From Flavobacterium succinicans (lineage in GTDB: Bacteria > Bacteroidota > Bacteroidia > Flavobacteriales > Flavobacteriaceae), in contig NZ_JMTM01000035.1 of assembly GCF_001662485.1 (NCBI RefSeq), forward strand, positions 186,001 to 250,000: a stretch of 64,000 nucleotides of DNA, written 5' to 3'. Within the stretch, counting starts at the first letter, position 1, and each line of letters begins with the position of its first letter. A model generated the notes under the pieces. The model had not been told where the DNA came from and made no database searches. It saw only the letters and a program-made list of their open reading frames with translations. A program made the position numbers and the translations under genes. Positions 25,106 through 33,535 of this stretch are shown here, in pieces.

Positions 25106-26188
25106 TTGAAAAGAAAATACCTTTTACCGTTATTCCTCGTATTTCAAATAGTACTACTTAAAATCATTCATTTTTTTCCAGAATTTATCGAACGTTGGTA
25201 CAGCAATGGCCTTTATGTATTCATCTCAAATAGTTTACGAATCTGTTTAGGGAAACTTCCTTTTTCGTTGGGCGATGTTTTGTATGCTTTGCTAATTATT
25301 TGGGCGATTCGTTGGTTTTGGTTGCTCAAAAAAAATAAAACCATACAAAGTGTAACACCAAGACAAAAATGGAAAGAAGTCTCACTTTCTATTTTAAGTT
25401 TTTTATCTGTAGTTTATTTTCTCTTTCATTTGCTTTGGGGACTCAATTACTACAGAGAACCGCTATATGAAAAAATGAAAATTGAAAGAGAGTATTCGGA
25501 TGCGGATTTAGCATTTTTTACTCAAAAGCTAATTGCCAAAACCAATGCGATTCAATTGGGACTAATGAAAGACAAAAATCGTAAAGTAGTTGTTCCTTAT
25601 TCCAAATCGCAATTATTTGAAATGAATACGAATGGCTACCAAAACTTGGCCCGTGAACATTCGATGTTTCGATACAGCCATTTGAGTATTAAGAAATCAC
25701 TTTTTAGTATTCCGCTGACGTATATGGGATTTGGTGGCTATTTGAATCCGTTTACCAATGAAGCGCAAGTGAATGGTTTGGGCCCTTTGTACAGTTTTCC
25801 TATGACTGCGAATCACGAAATGGCGCATCAAATAGGTTTTGCTAGTGAAAGTGAGTGCAATTTTATTGGTTTTTTGGCTTCGATAAAAAATAAAGATGCT
25901 TACATTCAATATTCTGGTTACAGTTTGGCTTTGCGCTATTGTTTGCGAAATTGGCAAGCACGTGATGAAAAAAAAGTGGCGCTCTTTTTAAAAACAATTC
26001 ATCCTGGAGTACTAGCCAACTTTAAGGAAAGTGAAACCTTTTGGCAACAATACGACACTTTTATCGACAAAGGATTTCATATTTTTTACGACAACTTACT
26101 AAAAATGAACCAACAAAAAGATGGAATGGAAGGCTATAGTAAATATGTGGATTTGATGGTGAATTATTTTAAGCAGCATTCGTTGTAA
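25106..26188 (+). CDS. DUF3810-family membrane protein with HExxH motif
   Basis: A 360-residue protein starting at TTG (KRKYLLPLFLVFQ). Three hydrophobic segments occupy about residues 4-25, 45-75 and 95-115, followed by a soluble domain. That domain holds NHEMAHQIGFASESECNF (about 231-248), an HExxH zinc-protease-like site with a downstream Glu. This is the DUF3810 arrangement common in Bacteroidota. The soluble domain probably faces the periplasm. A peptidase activity is suggested by the motif but is not known for the family. A dispersed palindromic element follows its stop. Confidence 0.8.
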   Translation: MKRKYLLPLFLVFQIVLLKIIHFFPEFIERWYSNGLYVFISNSLRICLGKLPFSLGDVLYALLIIWAIRWFWLLKKNKTIQSVTPRQKWKEVSLSILSFLSVVYFLFHLLWGLNYYREPLYEKMKIEREYSDADLAFFTQKLIAKTNAIQLGLMKDKNRKVVVPYSKSQLFEMNTNGYQNLAREHSMFRYSHLSIKKSLFSIPLTYMGFGGYLNPFTNEAQVNGLGPLYSFPMTANHEMAHQIGFASESECNFIGFLASIKNKDAYIQYSGYSLALRYCLRNWQARDEKKVALFLKTIHPGVLANFKESETFWQQYDTFIDKGFHIFYDNLLKMNQQKDGMEGYSKYVDLMVNYFKQHSL

Positions 26189-26221
26189 GTCCTATTTCTT
26201 CTGAAAACAGAACGTGTAAAA

Positions 26222-26326
26222 TAGCCCCGATTGCAGTGAAAATCCTTTGTGGGCTGGGGTTCAGCCGACAAAGATTGTAACGGAAAGCGGGACGAATCGT
26301 CTTGGTATTCCCAAAAGTTGTGCTCC
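26222..26326 (-). repeat. Dispersed palindromic element, copy 3 (inverted)
   Basis: On the minus strand: GGAGC, then TCCCG, a 12-bp stem with one mismatch (arms at 26262-26273 and 26245-26256) around loop AACCC (26257-26261), and CGGGGCTA ending at 26222. Distances match the two plus-strand copies to within one base. It has a longer left flank than the others. Confidence 0.75.
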
Positions 26327-26382
26327 TTAAAAAAAATAGTTTTATTTGTAACAAAAATCAGTTTTGAACCACTAATGTCTAT

Positions 26383-26883
26383 ATGTCCGATACTTTAGAA
26401 CAATCCTTTGTCTCGCAATTGCAAGCGAACCAGAATATCATCCACAAGATTTGTAGGTTGTATACTTCTGGTGAGGACGCGCACAAGGATTTGTTTCAAG
26501 AAATCACCATTCAGTTATGGAAAGCTTTTCCCAAGTTTAGAGGCGACAGTAAGTTCTCTACTTGGGCCTACCGAGTCGCGCTAAATACAGCCATAACTTT
26601 GTATCGCAAAGACAAACGCTCGGTGGCCACAACTGAATTTGAAGGCAGACAACATTATACTCCTGAGGTCGAATATGATTATGAAGAGGAAGAACAATTA
26701 AAGTTAATGTACCAAGCGGTGTACCAATTGAACGATATTGAAAAGGCCTTAATTTTTATGTATTTAGAAGACAAAGATTACACCGAAATATCCGAAACAT
26801 TAGGGATTAGCGAGGTCAATGCAAGAGTGAAAATGAATAGAATTAAAGGAAAATTAAAAAAAATACTAAATCCATTAGCCTAA
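26383..26883 (+). CDS. ECF-type RNA polymerase sigma factor
   Basis: A 166-residue sigma factor with region 2 (about 15-85: NQNIIHKICRLYTSGEDAHKDLFQEI, then FRGDSKFSTWAYRVALNTAI) and region 4 (about 110-160: ALIFMYLEDKDYTEISETLG, then VNARVKMNRIKGKLKK). There is no region 1 or 3, so it is of the ECF class. Its stop overlaps the start of the next gene (TAATG), which encodes a membrane protein that probably takes the place of an anti-sigma factor. The regulon and signal are unknown. Confidence 0.92.
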   Translation: MSDTLEQSFVSQLQANQNIIHKICRLYTSGEDAHKDLFQEITIQLWKAFPKFRGDSKFSTWAYRVALNTAITLYRKDKRSVATTEFEGRQHYTPEVEYDYEEEEQLKLMYQAVYQLNDIEKALIFMYLEDKDYTEISETLGISEVNARVKMNRIKGKLKKILNPLA

Positions 26884-27515
26884 TGAAAGAACTGGATTTG
26901 TTAAAAAAAGATTGGCAAAAGAACGAAGCTTCTTTTGAACAGGTGACCGAAAAGGACATTTACCAAATGATTCATAAAAGATCTTCCTCTATAGTGATGT
27001 GGATTTTGATATTGAGTGTTTTGGAGTTAACCTTTTGGACGCTATTAAACACTAGTATTGACATTGATGATTATTTCAAAAAAATGAGACATGAGGAATT
27101 TACTTTGTATTACAATATTTATGATTATTTCAATTACGTAGTTTGGTTTGTATTTATTTATTTGTTCTATAAAAATTACAAAAACATATCAACGACAGCA
27201 TCAACCAAAAAATTAATGCTTGACATTATTAAAACTCGAAAAACTGTCAACTATTATATATACTATAATTTAAGTCAAATAGTTTTAGCATTTTTTGTAG
27301 CTTTTTACATTGCTTTCAAGTTTAATCCAGAGACGATTGCCTTAACCGAAAAAATAGGCAGTAATATGTCGGCAATGATATTTACTTTCTTAATTCTAAT
27401 GCTTTTTGTGGGATTAATTTTGGGGGTTATTTGGTTATTTTACCGTATCATTTACGGTAGATTACTCAAACGTTTATTGGACAATTACAAAGAACTAAAG
27501 AAAATAGATTTATAA
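26883..27515 (+). CDS. Membrane protein coupled to the ECF sigma factor, possible anti-sigma factor
   Basis: A 210-residue protein with a soluble N-terminus (1-35: MKELDLLKKDWQKNEASFEQ) and four hydrophobic segments at about 37-56, 85-105, 125-148 and 160-185. The N-terminal 30 residues could contact the sigma factor. No zinc-type HxxxCxxC anti-sigma motif is present. Its ATG overlaps the sigma gene stop by one base, so translation is coupled. The anti-sigma role rests on position only. Confidence 0.65.
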   Translation: MKELDLLKKDWQKNEASFEQVTEKDIYQMIHKRSSSIVMWILILSVLELTFWTLLNTSIDIDDYFKKMRHEEFTLYYNIYDYFNYVVWFVFIYLFYKNYKNISTTASTKKLMLDIIKTRKTVNYYIYYNLSQIVLAFFVAFYIAFKFNPETIALTEKIGSNMSAMIFTFLILMLFVGLILGVIWLFYRIIYGRLLKRLLDNYKELKKIDL

Positions 27516-27547
27516 AAAAAGCGGTCAAAATTTTGACCGCTTTTTTT
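27516..27547. terminator. Bidirectional terminator
   Basis: The stem AAAGCGGTCAAAA / TTTTGACCGCTTT is flanked by an A-run and a T-run. It lies between convergent genes ending at 27515 and 27551. Confidence 0.9.
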
Positions 27548-27550
27548 ATA

Positions 27551-28360
27551 TTAATATTCCCATTTTCGCATTTTGTCGAGTTCCTTTTGAGTTTCCAATT
27601 CTTCGGCAGGAATAACTTTCAAAAAGGAAGGATGCTGCTCGATGGCGTATTCTACTTTTTCTACTATCTCGTCAATAGTTTCGTTTTCATAGTCAATCTC
27701 TAAAGGTTCCTTGATGATAAATGATTGCAGAATACCTTTCTTTTTTAATCGTAAGCCTTTTTTATCAAAAGAACGTCTAAAGCCATCAATTACAATCGGA
27801 ACCACAATAGGCTTGTGTTCTTTGATGATATGCGCGGTTCCTTTACGAACGGGTTTAAATGATTTTGTAGTACCTTGAGGAAATGTAATTACCCAACCAT
27901 CTGCCAAAGCAATCTTTATATTCTCGGTATCATTAGGATTTACTTCTCTTTTTTCAGTAACATCTTTTCCTTTGGAACGCCAAGTTCTTTCTACAGTTAT
28001 TGCACCAACATAGGCCATTATTCTTGGGAGTAAGCCTGCACGCATCGTTTCTTTGGCGGCAACATAGTATATATTCATTTTGGGTTGCCACAAATAACAC
28101 ACGTTTTTGATGGTATCATCTCTTCCGCTTAAACTCGCATTAAATACATGAAACATGGCTACAACATCGGCAAAATAAGTTTGATGATTGGAGATAAAAA
28201 GTACGTTCGTATCTGGTAAATTTCGAATGATCTCTGAACCTTCTATTTGTAATTCGTTAAAACCACGATACCTTCTATGGGTAACTACACCAAAAATTCG
28301 GATTAACCATTTCTTTATAAAAAGGATATGACCAAAAGGATTTCTCTTAAATAATCCCAT
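27551..28360 (-). CDS. Acyltransferase of the PlsC family (1-acyl-glycerol-phosphate acyltransferase-like)
   Basis: A 269-residue protein with the acyltransferase motif NHQTYFAD (about 58-65, H-x4-D), the second block VERTWRSKG, the FPQGTTKSF block (about 162, in place of the usual FPEGTRS) and VPIVIDGFRR near 195. These are the four PlsC blocks. PlsC-type enzymes add a second acyl group to lysophosphatidate at the inner membrane. The glutamate of block III is replaced by Gln, which is unusual and may mean a different acceptor. It has its own -7 element and stands alone. Confidence 0.8.
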   Translation of the reverse strand: MGLFKRNPFGHILFIKKWLIRIFGVVTHRRYRGFNELQIEGSEIIRNLPDTNVLFISNHQTYFADVVAMFHVFNASLSGRDDTIKNVCYLWQPKMNIYYVAAKETMRAGLLPRIMAYVGAITVERTWRSKGKDVTEKREVNPNDTENIKIALADGWVITFPQGTTKSFKPVRKGTAHIIKEHKPIVVPIVIDGFRRSFDKKGLRLKKKGILQSFIIKEPLEIDYENETIDEIVEKVEYAIEQHPSFLKVIPAEELETQKELDKMRKWEY

Positions 28361-28386
28361 AAAAATTCTTTTTTGAAATTGGAGTG

Positions 28387-28394
28387 CAAAGATA
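28387..28394 (-). promoter_or_regulatory. TATCTTTG -7 element for the PlsC-like gene
   Basis: An exact TAnnTTTG match on the minus strand, 26 bases before the ATG at 28360. Confidence 0.55.
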
Positions 28395-28470
28395 CGACAT
28401 ATTTTCTTAACGATTAGAAAACACTAAACTTGCAATAAATTTACAATAAATCAAGAAAAAAAATATTTAT

Positions 28471-29118
28471 TTAAGATTTTCTAAGCACTAAATGCAATAC
28501 CTCTTTCAACTCACTTAGCATCATAGCGGTAGCTCCCCAAACAACATGTTGGTTGATTTTGAATGCCGGTATCGCAATATTTGTAGCATAAGATGTTGTT
28601 AGCTTAGTTTCATGTAAAAGCGCATCACTCAAAAAATCAGACAAAGGTAACTCGATAATACTAGCTACCTCTTTCGGATCTAAAGTGAATTGTAAAGATG
28701 CTTTGGCAATACCTAAATAGGGATGCACTAAAAAATTACTAGGCGGAATATACAAAGGAGAAAAAGGTCTGATTATTTTTATTTGCTCACGCGAAATTCC
28801 AATCTCTTCTTCGGATTCTCTCAAAGCTGTAGTTTCGTATTCTAGATCTTCTTTTTCAAACTTCCCTCCAGGAAATGCAATTTGAGCCGAATGAACGCCT
28901 TCATAAGAATTTCTTTCAATCAATACCAAATGCGTTTGCTCTTCTTTCGGATACAACAACATCAAAACTGCTGCTTTACGAGGATTTTTATCTGCATAAC
29001 CAAAGGATTTTAACGATTCTATTCGTTCTTTTGGCGCCATTTTTATATGGGAGGCAAAAGCAGGAAGCGGAGCCTCAAGTAGTTGAGGGATATATTGCTG
29101 AAAATCTTGAAAATTCAT
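28471..29118 (-). CDS. Nudix hydrolase, CoA pyrophosphatase (NudL-like)
   Basis: A 215-residue cytosolic enzyme. The Nudix box spans about 93-115: GGKFEKEDLEYETTALRESE followed by EEIGI, matching G-x5-E-x7-REUxEExGU. The segment before it (AVLMLLYPKEEQTHLVLIERN) and the following FSPLYIPPSNFLVHPYLG match the CoA-pyrophosphatase branch, which splits CoA to phosphopantetheine and 3',5'-ADP. Substrate assignment is by family resemblance only. It is divergent from the DUF4268 gene. Confidence 0.85.
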   Translation of the reverse strand: MNFQDFQQYIPQLLEAPLPAFASHIKMAPKERIESLKSFGYADKNPRKAAVLMLLYPKEEQTHLVLIERNSYEGVHSAQIAFPGGKFEKEDLEYETTALRESEEEIGISREQIKIIRPFSPLYIPPSNFLVHPYLGIAKASLQFTLDPKEVASIIELPLSDFLSDALLHETKLTTSYATNIAIPAFKINQHVVWGATAMMLSELKEVLHLVLRKS

Positions 29119-29159
29119 AGGTAAAACTTATTTTTGCAAGCATTCCAATAAATATACTA

Positions 29160-29167
29160 TAGTTTTG
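29160..29167 (+). promoter_or_regulatory. TAGTTTTG -7 element for the DUF4268 gene
   Basis: An exact TAnnTTTG match 37 bases before the ATG at 29205. The longer reading of the gene begins at a TTG beside this element. Confidence 0.45.
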
Positions 29168-29204
29168 TTTGGAATACAAACCAAACTTTCTAAATTCAAT
29201 TCAG

Positions 29205-29645
29205 ATGTACAGTAAAGCAGAAAATCAACGGTTAAAACACGATTTTTGGGTGGCCTTCGCCGAAAAATACCCAAGAAAATGGGTGTTGTATGATACAAAA
29301 ATTAAAGATTTCTCTTTTAAATTTTTTGCCGATAACAAAAAAGCTCAAGTACTCATTGATATCGAACACCGAAATGATGACTTACGTTCTCAATATTTCG
29401 AAAAAATTGAAGCTTTGAAAGGTATTTTGGAAGATGAATTCATCAAAGATTTGGTTTTTGAAAAAAATTTTACTTTAGAAAATGGCAAAACCATTAGCCG
29501 CATTTGGGTTGAAAAAAATGGATACAGTATGAGTAATCGCAACCATTGGGAGTACATTTTTGATTTTTTCTTCGAGAAAATGAATGCTTTAGAACTTTTC
29601 TATCTCGAATATGATGAATTTATAAAGAATATCGATAAAGAATAA
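29205..29645 (+). CDS. DUF4268-family protein
   Basis: A 146-residue soluble protein beginning MYSKAENQRLKHDFWVAFAE. The order of features (SKxE...L...FW..F, then an alpha/beta core and a tail FDFFFEKMNALELFYLEYDE) matches DUF4268, a small alpha/beta domain that also occurs attached to restriction-type nucleases. Here it is alone and no nuclease lies nearby. Function unknown. I prefer the ATG at 29205 over the TTG twelve codons upstream. Confidence 0.75.
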   Translation: MYSKAENQRLKHDFWVAFAEKYPRKWVLYDTKIKDFSFKFFADNKKAQVLIDIEHRNDDLRSQYFEKIEALKGILEDEFIKDLVFEKNFTLENGKTISRIWVEKNGYSMSNRNHWEYIFDFFFEKMNALELFYLEYDEFIKNIDKE

Positions 29646-29878
29646 TCATTTTAAATTGTTGGATTTAATCGCAATAAAAAACAAACTCCATCATTTAATG
29701 TAAAACATCCTACTTGTTTTCAAGATTAAAAAACCTACCATTGACATAGAAGAACAGCAATTAATAAAGCCCTTATCTTCAATTATTTTAGTCATTTTCT
29801 AGACGTATTTTGCAGTAAGCAGAATAAACATTAACAATCATTTAAGCCTGTTCTTTACCTAAGCTCACTAGAGAATTG

Positions 29879-29886
29879 TACTTTTG
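29879..29886 (+). promoter_or_regulatory. TACTTTTG -7 element, possibly giving a leaderless transcript
   Basis: An exact TAnnTTTG match ends only 4 bases before the ATG at 29891, so transcription would start at or just inside the start codon. Confidence 0.55.
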
Positions 29887-29890
29887 TACC

Positions 29891-30232
29891 ATGAAATTTT
29901 TAGGTAAAATAGTTCTTTTTTCAGTGTTTTTGTTTTGTCTTGCAAAAGGCGAAAACAAAAGCCAAAGTGTTGCTATTACAGCAACACAAGAAGAATCTAA
30001 TTTACTTCAACAACTTTCCAACACCTCTTTTTTTATTCAGCCTACAACGGTTGATTTTACGGTAGTAAGCCAGCGCTTTTATACGCCAAGTTTTGCTTTA
30101 TGCTCGGTTGTTTATTTTACGCTAAGCCTTGCCACTACTGAAGAAGTAGCTGCTAAAGCTTTTTCTTCTAAAAGTATAAATAGAGTACCTAACGTATCTT
30201 TTTTACTTTTTCCTGTCCATTATTTTTGGTGA
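29891..30232 (+). CDS. Small secreted or membrane protein of unknown function
   Basis: A 113-residue protein with a signal peptide (MKFLGKIVLFSVFLFCLAKG, about 1-20), a polar Ser/Thr-rich middle (QSVAITATQEESNLLQQLSN), a hydrophobic stretch (SFALCSVVYFTLSLA) and an aromatic ending (VSFLLFPVHYFW). No domain is recognised. The promoter element immediately upstream supports it as a real gene. Confidence 0.5.
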   Translation: MKFLGKIVLFSVFLFCLAKGENKSQSVAITATQEESNLLQQLSNTSFFIQPTTVDFTVVSQRFYTPSFALCSVVYFTLSLATTEEVAAKAFSSKSINRVPNVSFLLFPVHYFW

Positions 30233-30335
30233 TTGAATGAACTAATTGCATTCGGATACGCTTTGTATCTTACGTACTGATTTTCAAAAAATGAATCTCA
30301 GTGCTTCACTATTCATTCACTTAAAACAAAAAAAC

Positions 30336-30809
30336 ATGGATACCGCAGTAACAATCATCGGTTTATTTCTAACCATTTTAATAGCAATCCCTTTGTACTT
30401 CGTATTTAGAGGAAATCGCATCAAACAAAAACAAATTAATGCTATACAAGCCCTTCACAATCCCGAAAACAAATTCGATTTTGAAGAAACGGATCAGCAA
30501 AACAAAAAGGTTTTTTCGATAGACAAAAAGCATAAAGCCTTTCTTTTTATTGATTTTAACTCCAAAGACACTTTCTATAAATTCTTCGATTTAAACCAAA
30601 TCGTAGGCTGTCACATGCTTTACACAACAGATAAAGAAACTAATTCAACTGTAAAAATTGAATTTGAATTGCTGTACAAACATCTCAATCAAAAAGAAGT
30701 TTTTACCGTTTATGATGCGAAATTTGACCCTATGAATCAAGTCTGCCTTTTTGAAGATGAAAAATTAGCCAAAAACTGGAGACAGAAGATTAGTTCTTTG
30801 TTGGATTAA
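30336..30809 (+). CDS. Single-pass membrane protein of unknown function
   Basis: A 157-residue protein. One membrane helix lies at about 4-22 (AVTIIGLFLTILIAIPLYFV), followed by a basic stretch (RGNRIKQKQINAIQ) and a soluble cytoplasmic domain of alternating beta strands (HKAFLFIDFNSKDTFYKFF, then FELLYKHLNQKEVFTVYDAK). It resembles a tethered PH-like or Bacteroides-type 'hypothetical' domain, but I cannot name it. The ATG at 30336 places the helix right at the N-terminus; longer readings add a poorly supported 30 residues. It precedes hemN but is separated from it by an Fnr-type site. Confidence 0.6.
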   Translation: MDTAVTIIGLFLTILIAIPLYFVFRGNRIKQKQINAIQALHNPENKFDFEETDQQNKKVFSIDKKHKAFLFIDFNSKDTFYKFFDLNQIVGCHMLYTTDKETNSTVKIEFELLYKHLNQKEVFTVYDAKFDPMNQVCLFEDEKLAKNWRQKISSLLD

Positions 30810-30883
30810 ATAACATAATGCATACATAATTAACAACTGAGGAAAGATATATTTTACTCTTTTCTCAGTTTTTTATATTTTTT

Positions 30884-30897
30884 ATGATAAATATCAT
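30884..30897. promoter_or_regulatory. Crp/Fnr-type operator for hemN
   Basis: The perfect palindrome ATGATAAATATCAT (half-sites ATGAT / ATCAT). Its centre is 36.5 bases from the final G of the hemN -7 element, the same distance as at ccoS and ccoI. That would put it near -41.5 from the transcription start, the class II activation position. Confidence 0.75.
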
Positions 30898-30919
30898 TTC
30901 CTTAAGAAGCAATTACAAA

Positions 30920-30927
30920 TATTTTTG
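30920..30927 (+). promoter_or_regulatory. TATTTTTG -7 element for hemN
   Basis: An exact TAnnTTTG match 21 bases before the hemN ATG, paired with the operator at 30884. Confidence 0.65.
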
Positions 30928-30948
30928 TAGTCTAAATTTAAGTTAATT

Positions 30949-32313
30949 ATGAAAAAAAATCTAATTCAAAAATACAACGTGCCTGGTCCTAGATATACTA
31001 GTTACCCAACCGTACCGTATTGGAATGAGTTGCTTTTTTCTAAAGACTTATGGGTAGAAACACTAAAACACTCATTTAAAGAAAGTAATACAACCGAGGG
31101 TATTAGTTTATACATTCATTTGCCTTTTTGTGAAAGTCTTTGCACCTTTTGCGGATGCAACAAAAGAATTACAAAAAATCACCAAGTTGAGCACCCCTAT
31201 ATCGAAGCTTTATTAAACGAATGGAGCTTGTATTGTGAACTACTTGAAGAAAAACCAATCATCAAAGAGATTCATTTGGGAGGAGGCACGCCCACTTTCT
31301 TTTCTTCGGAACATTTAGAAAAGTTAATCCACGGAATTTTCAGTAAAGCCCATAAAGCTCCTAACTATGAATTTAGTTTTGAAGGACACCCGAACAATAC
31401 TACAAAATCACAACTTCAATCGCTGTATGACTTAGGTTTTCGCAGAGTGAGTTTTGGTGTTCAAGATTATTCTGAAAGAGTTCAAAACGCAATACACAGA
31501 GTTCAGCCTTTTCATAATGTGGCCAAAGTAACATTTTGGGCCAAAGAAATTGGCTACACCTCAATTGGACATGACATTATTTTTGGTCTTCCATTTCAAA
31601 AACTCGAAGATGTTGTTGATACGATAGAGAAGACAAAATCGTTGCATCCCGATCGTTTGGCATTTTATAGCTATGCGCATGTGCCATGGATCAAAGGAAA
31701 TGGCCAAAGAGGTTTTAATGATGCCGACATACCAAAGGACGAAGAAAAACGTCAATTATATGAAGTAGGCAAACAATTATTGAGCAAAAATGGCTACCAC
31801 GAGATTGGAATGGATCATTTTGCCCTAGAAGAAGACAGTCTTTTTGAATCATTCAAAAACAAAACCCTTCATCGTAATTTTATGGGCTACAGCTCCTCGA
31901 AAACGCAACTAATGATTGGTTTGGGCGTATCTTCAATAAGTGATAGTTGGTATAGTTTTGCACAAAATGTAAAAACTATAGAAGAATACTACGAATGGTT
32001 ACAAAAAGGAGAATTACCTGTATACCGTGGCCATATTTTAACTCCAGAAGACTTAATTATAAGACAGCATATTCTTAATTTAATGTGTCAATTTGAAACC
32101 TCTTGGAAAGATCAAAACCTATATTTCGAAGAACTGCCTGAGGTTATTGCGCAACTAGAAGAAATGCAAAAAGACGGCTTAATTACCATTAAGAATCAGA
32201 AAATTACAGTTTTGGAAGCAGGAAAACCTTTTGTTCGTAATATTTGCATGGCTTTCGATTTGTTGCTAAAAAGAAAAGCACCTGAAACGGCGCTTTTTTC
32301 TATGACTGTATAA
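30949..32313 (+). CDS. hemN: Oxygen-independent coproporphyrinogen III oxidase (HemN)
   Basis: A 454-residue radical SAM enzyme for heme synthesis without oxygen: it converts coproporphyrinogen III to protoporphyrinogen IX. The radical SAM cluster motif is CESLCTFCGC (Cys-x3-Cys-x2-Cys, about 60-67), with LGGGTPTFF near 110 and the SAM-binding YEFSFEGHPNNTT region after it. The N-terminal IQKYNVPGPRYTSYPTVPYW and the C-terminal segment typical of true HemN (not HemW) are present. The Fnr-type operator and the neighbouring cbb3 oxidase genes fit expression at low oxygen. It ends 8 bases from the convergent TauE-like gene. Confidence 0.95.
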   Translation: MKKNLIQKYNVPGPRYTSYPTVPYWNELLFSKDLWVETLKHSFKESNTTEGISLYIHLPFCESLCTFCGCNKRITKNHQVEHPYIEALLNEWSLYCELLEEKPIIKEIHLGGGTPTFFSSEHLEKLIHGIFSKAHKAPNYEFSFEGHPNNTTKSQLQSLYDLGFRRVSFGVQDYSERVQNAIHRVQPFHNVAKVTFWAKEIGYTSIGHDIIFGLPFQKLEDVVDTIEKTKSLHPDRLAFYSYAHVPWIKGNGQRGFNDADIPKDEEKRQLYEVGKQLLSKNGYHEIGMDHFALEEDSLFESFKNKTLHRNFMGYSSSKTQLMIGLGVSSISDSWYSFAQNVKTIEEYYEWLQKGELPVYRGHILTPEDLIIRQHILNLMCQFETSWKDQNLYFEELPEVIAQLEEMQKDGLITIKNQKITVLEAGKPFVRNICMAFDLLLKRKAPETALFSMTV

Positions 32314-32320
32314 ACTTTTT

Positions 32321-33022
32321 TTAATGACAATTGGGATTTTGTTGCACAAATAAGCTTGTTGTATTGGGCGAAATATATGGAATTCCCAATCCTAATCCTC
32401 TTAGAATAAACAATACACCAATAACGACAGCAACATAGGGTATGATTTTTTGAATTTTATTACGAACAGCCAACGTCAAGAAAGAGTTGATATATACTAC
32501 TGTGCTCATCAGAGGAATCGTCCCAATACCAAATAAAATCATATAAAGTACTCCCATTTCAGGACTTTGCATAGCAATAGCACCAAACAAAGCGACATAA
32601 ACCATACCGCAGGGAAGAAATCCATTAAACAAACCAATTGTAAATAATGACTTGTACGTTTTTTGCTTGAATTGACTTCCTAGTTTTTGCTTCAAACTAG
32701 AAATTAATCGATAAATGGGTTTCGAAAAATTGTACTTTGCAAAAATATTTTCTGGGATTAAAACCACTACAATCATTACAATACCGATAACAATAGAAAG
32801 CTTTTGCTGAATTCCAGCCATAAAAAAACCTTTGCCTAATAATCCAAAAAGTAGTCCCATACTTCCGTAAGCCGTGAGTCTTCCAAAATGATAGGTCAAA
32901 ATCTGAGTTACCTTCTTAGCCTGATTCGTGCGATCTACTGGCAAAAGCATTGCGATAGGGCCACACATTCCAACACAGTGAAAACTACTTATCAATCCGA
33001 ATAAAAAAGCGGTATATAACAT
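32321..33022 (-). CDS. DsbD/TauE-like membrane protein of the cco cluster
   Basis: A 233-residue protein with about six membrane helices. The motif FHCVGMCGPIAMLLP near residues 15-29 has two cysteines four apart (C17, C21) and opens the first part. PCGMVY repeats the pattern in the second half, as in the DsbD_2/'sulfite exporter TauE/SafE' family that sits next to ccoNOP in many Bacteroidota. It may move copper or electrons for oxidase assembly; this is inferred from the neighbourhood. It is the last gene of the minus-strand cco run. Confidence 0.7.
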   Translation of the reverse strand: MLYTAFLFGLISSFHCVGMCGPIAMLLPVDRTNQAKKVTQILTYHFGRLTAYGSMGLLFGLLGKGFFMAGIQQKLSIVIGIVMIVVVLIPENIFAKYNFSKPIYRLISSLKQKLGSQFKQKTYKSLFTIGLFNGFLPCGMVYVALFGAIAMQSPEMGVLYMILFGIGTIPLMSTVVYINSFLTLAVRNKIQKIIPYVAVVIGVLFILRGLGLGIPYISPNTTSLFVQQNPNCH

Positions 33023-33049
33023 TTGGAGATGACTTTAAATGCTTAGTAC

Positions 33050-33505
33050 TTACTTGATGTAAATCGTTTCTTTGGTCAAATAGGCTTTGCCTTCATACTG
33101 CCATTCCATATTGATATCCCAACTTCCTCCAACAAGATTCGTTTTTGGGATATGCAAAACTGGTTCTGTCAAGGCTAATTTTACTTGAAAATCCAATTTT
33201 TTATTTGACGGACGATACAAAGCTACATTACCAGTAATCTTTTTTGGATCAAAGTTCGCTGGAAAAGTAATCGTAATTTCATTTTCCAATTGCGATACTA
33301 GAGGCTTATTAGGCAAATCTTGCGCATTTTGAACTCTTTGCATTTCTTCTTGATAATGAATATCGTGTTTATAATATTCCTCAACCACTAAGTCATTATC
33401 GTATTTAGAATCTGATTGTACTTTTACAACAAAGTAAAGGATAAAAGTCATAAACAAAGCAAAAGCAATTACAATGTATGTTCCCCAATTTAACTTTAAT
33501 TTCAT
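33050..33505 (-). CDS. ccoH: FixH/CcoH-family cbb3 oxidase assembly protein
   Basis: A 151-residue protein with one N-terminal membrane helix (about 7-27: YIVIAFALFMTFILYFVVKV) and a periplasmic beta-rich domain (KLDFQVKLALTEPVLHIPKT, GGSWDINMEWQYEGKAYLTK), the FixH layout. FixH/CcoH helps assemble the cbb3 oxidase, probably together with the copper ATPase CcoI. It lies 30 bases after ccoG and 27 bases before the TauE-like gene in the same operon. Confidence 0.9.
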   Translation of the reverse strand: MKLKLNWGTYIVIAFALFMTFILYFVVKVQSDSKYDNDLVVEEYYKHDIHYQEEMQRVQNAQDLPNKPLVSQLENEITITFPANFDPKKITGNVALYRPSNKKLDFQVKLALTEPVLHIPKTNLVGGSWDINMEWQYEGKAYLTKETIYIK

Positions 33506-33535
33506 CTTTTATAATTTAATTATTAAAAAACAGTA

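Noticed and set aside
29646..29878. A gene or element in the gap before the small secreted protein
   Set aside because: No frame with a start, no long palindrome and no match to the dispersed element was found; only the -7 element at 29879 is supported.
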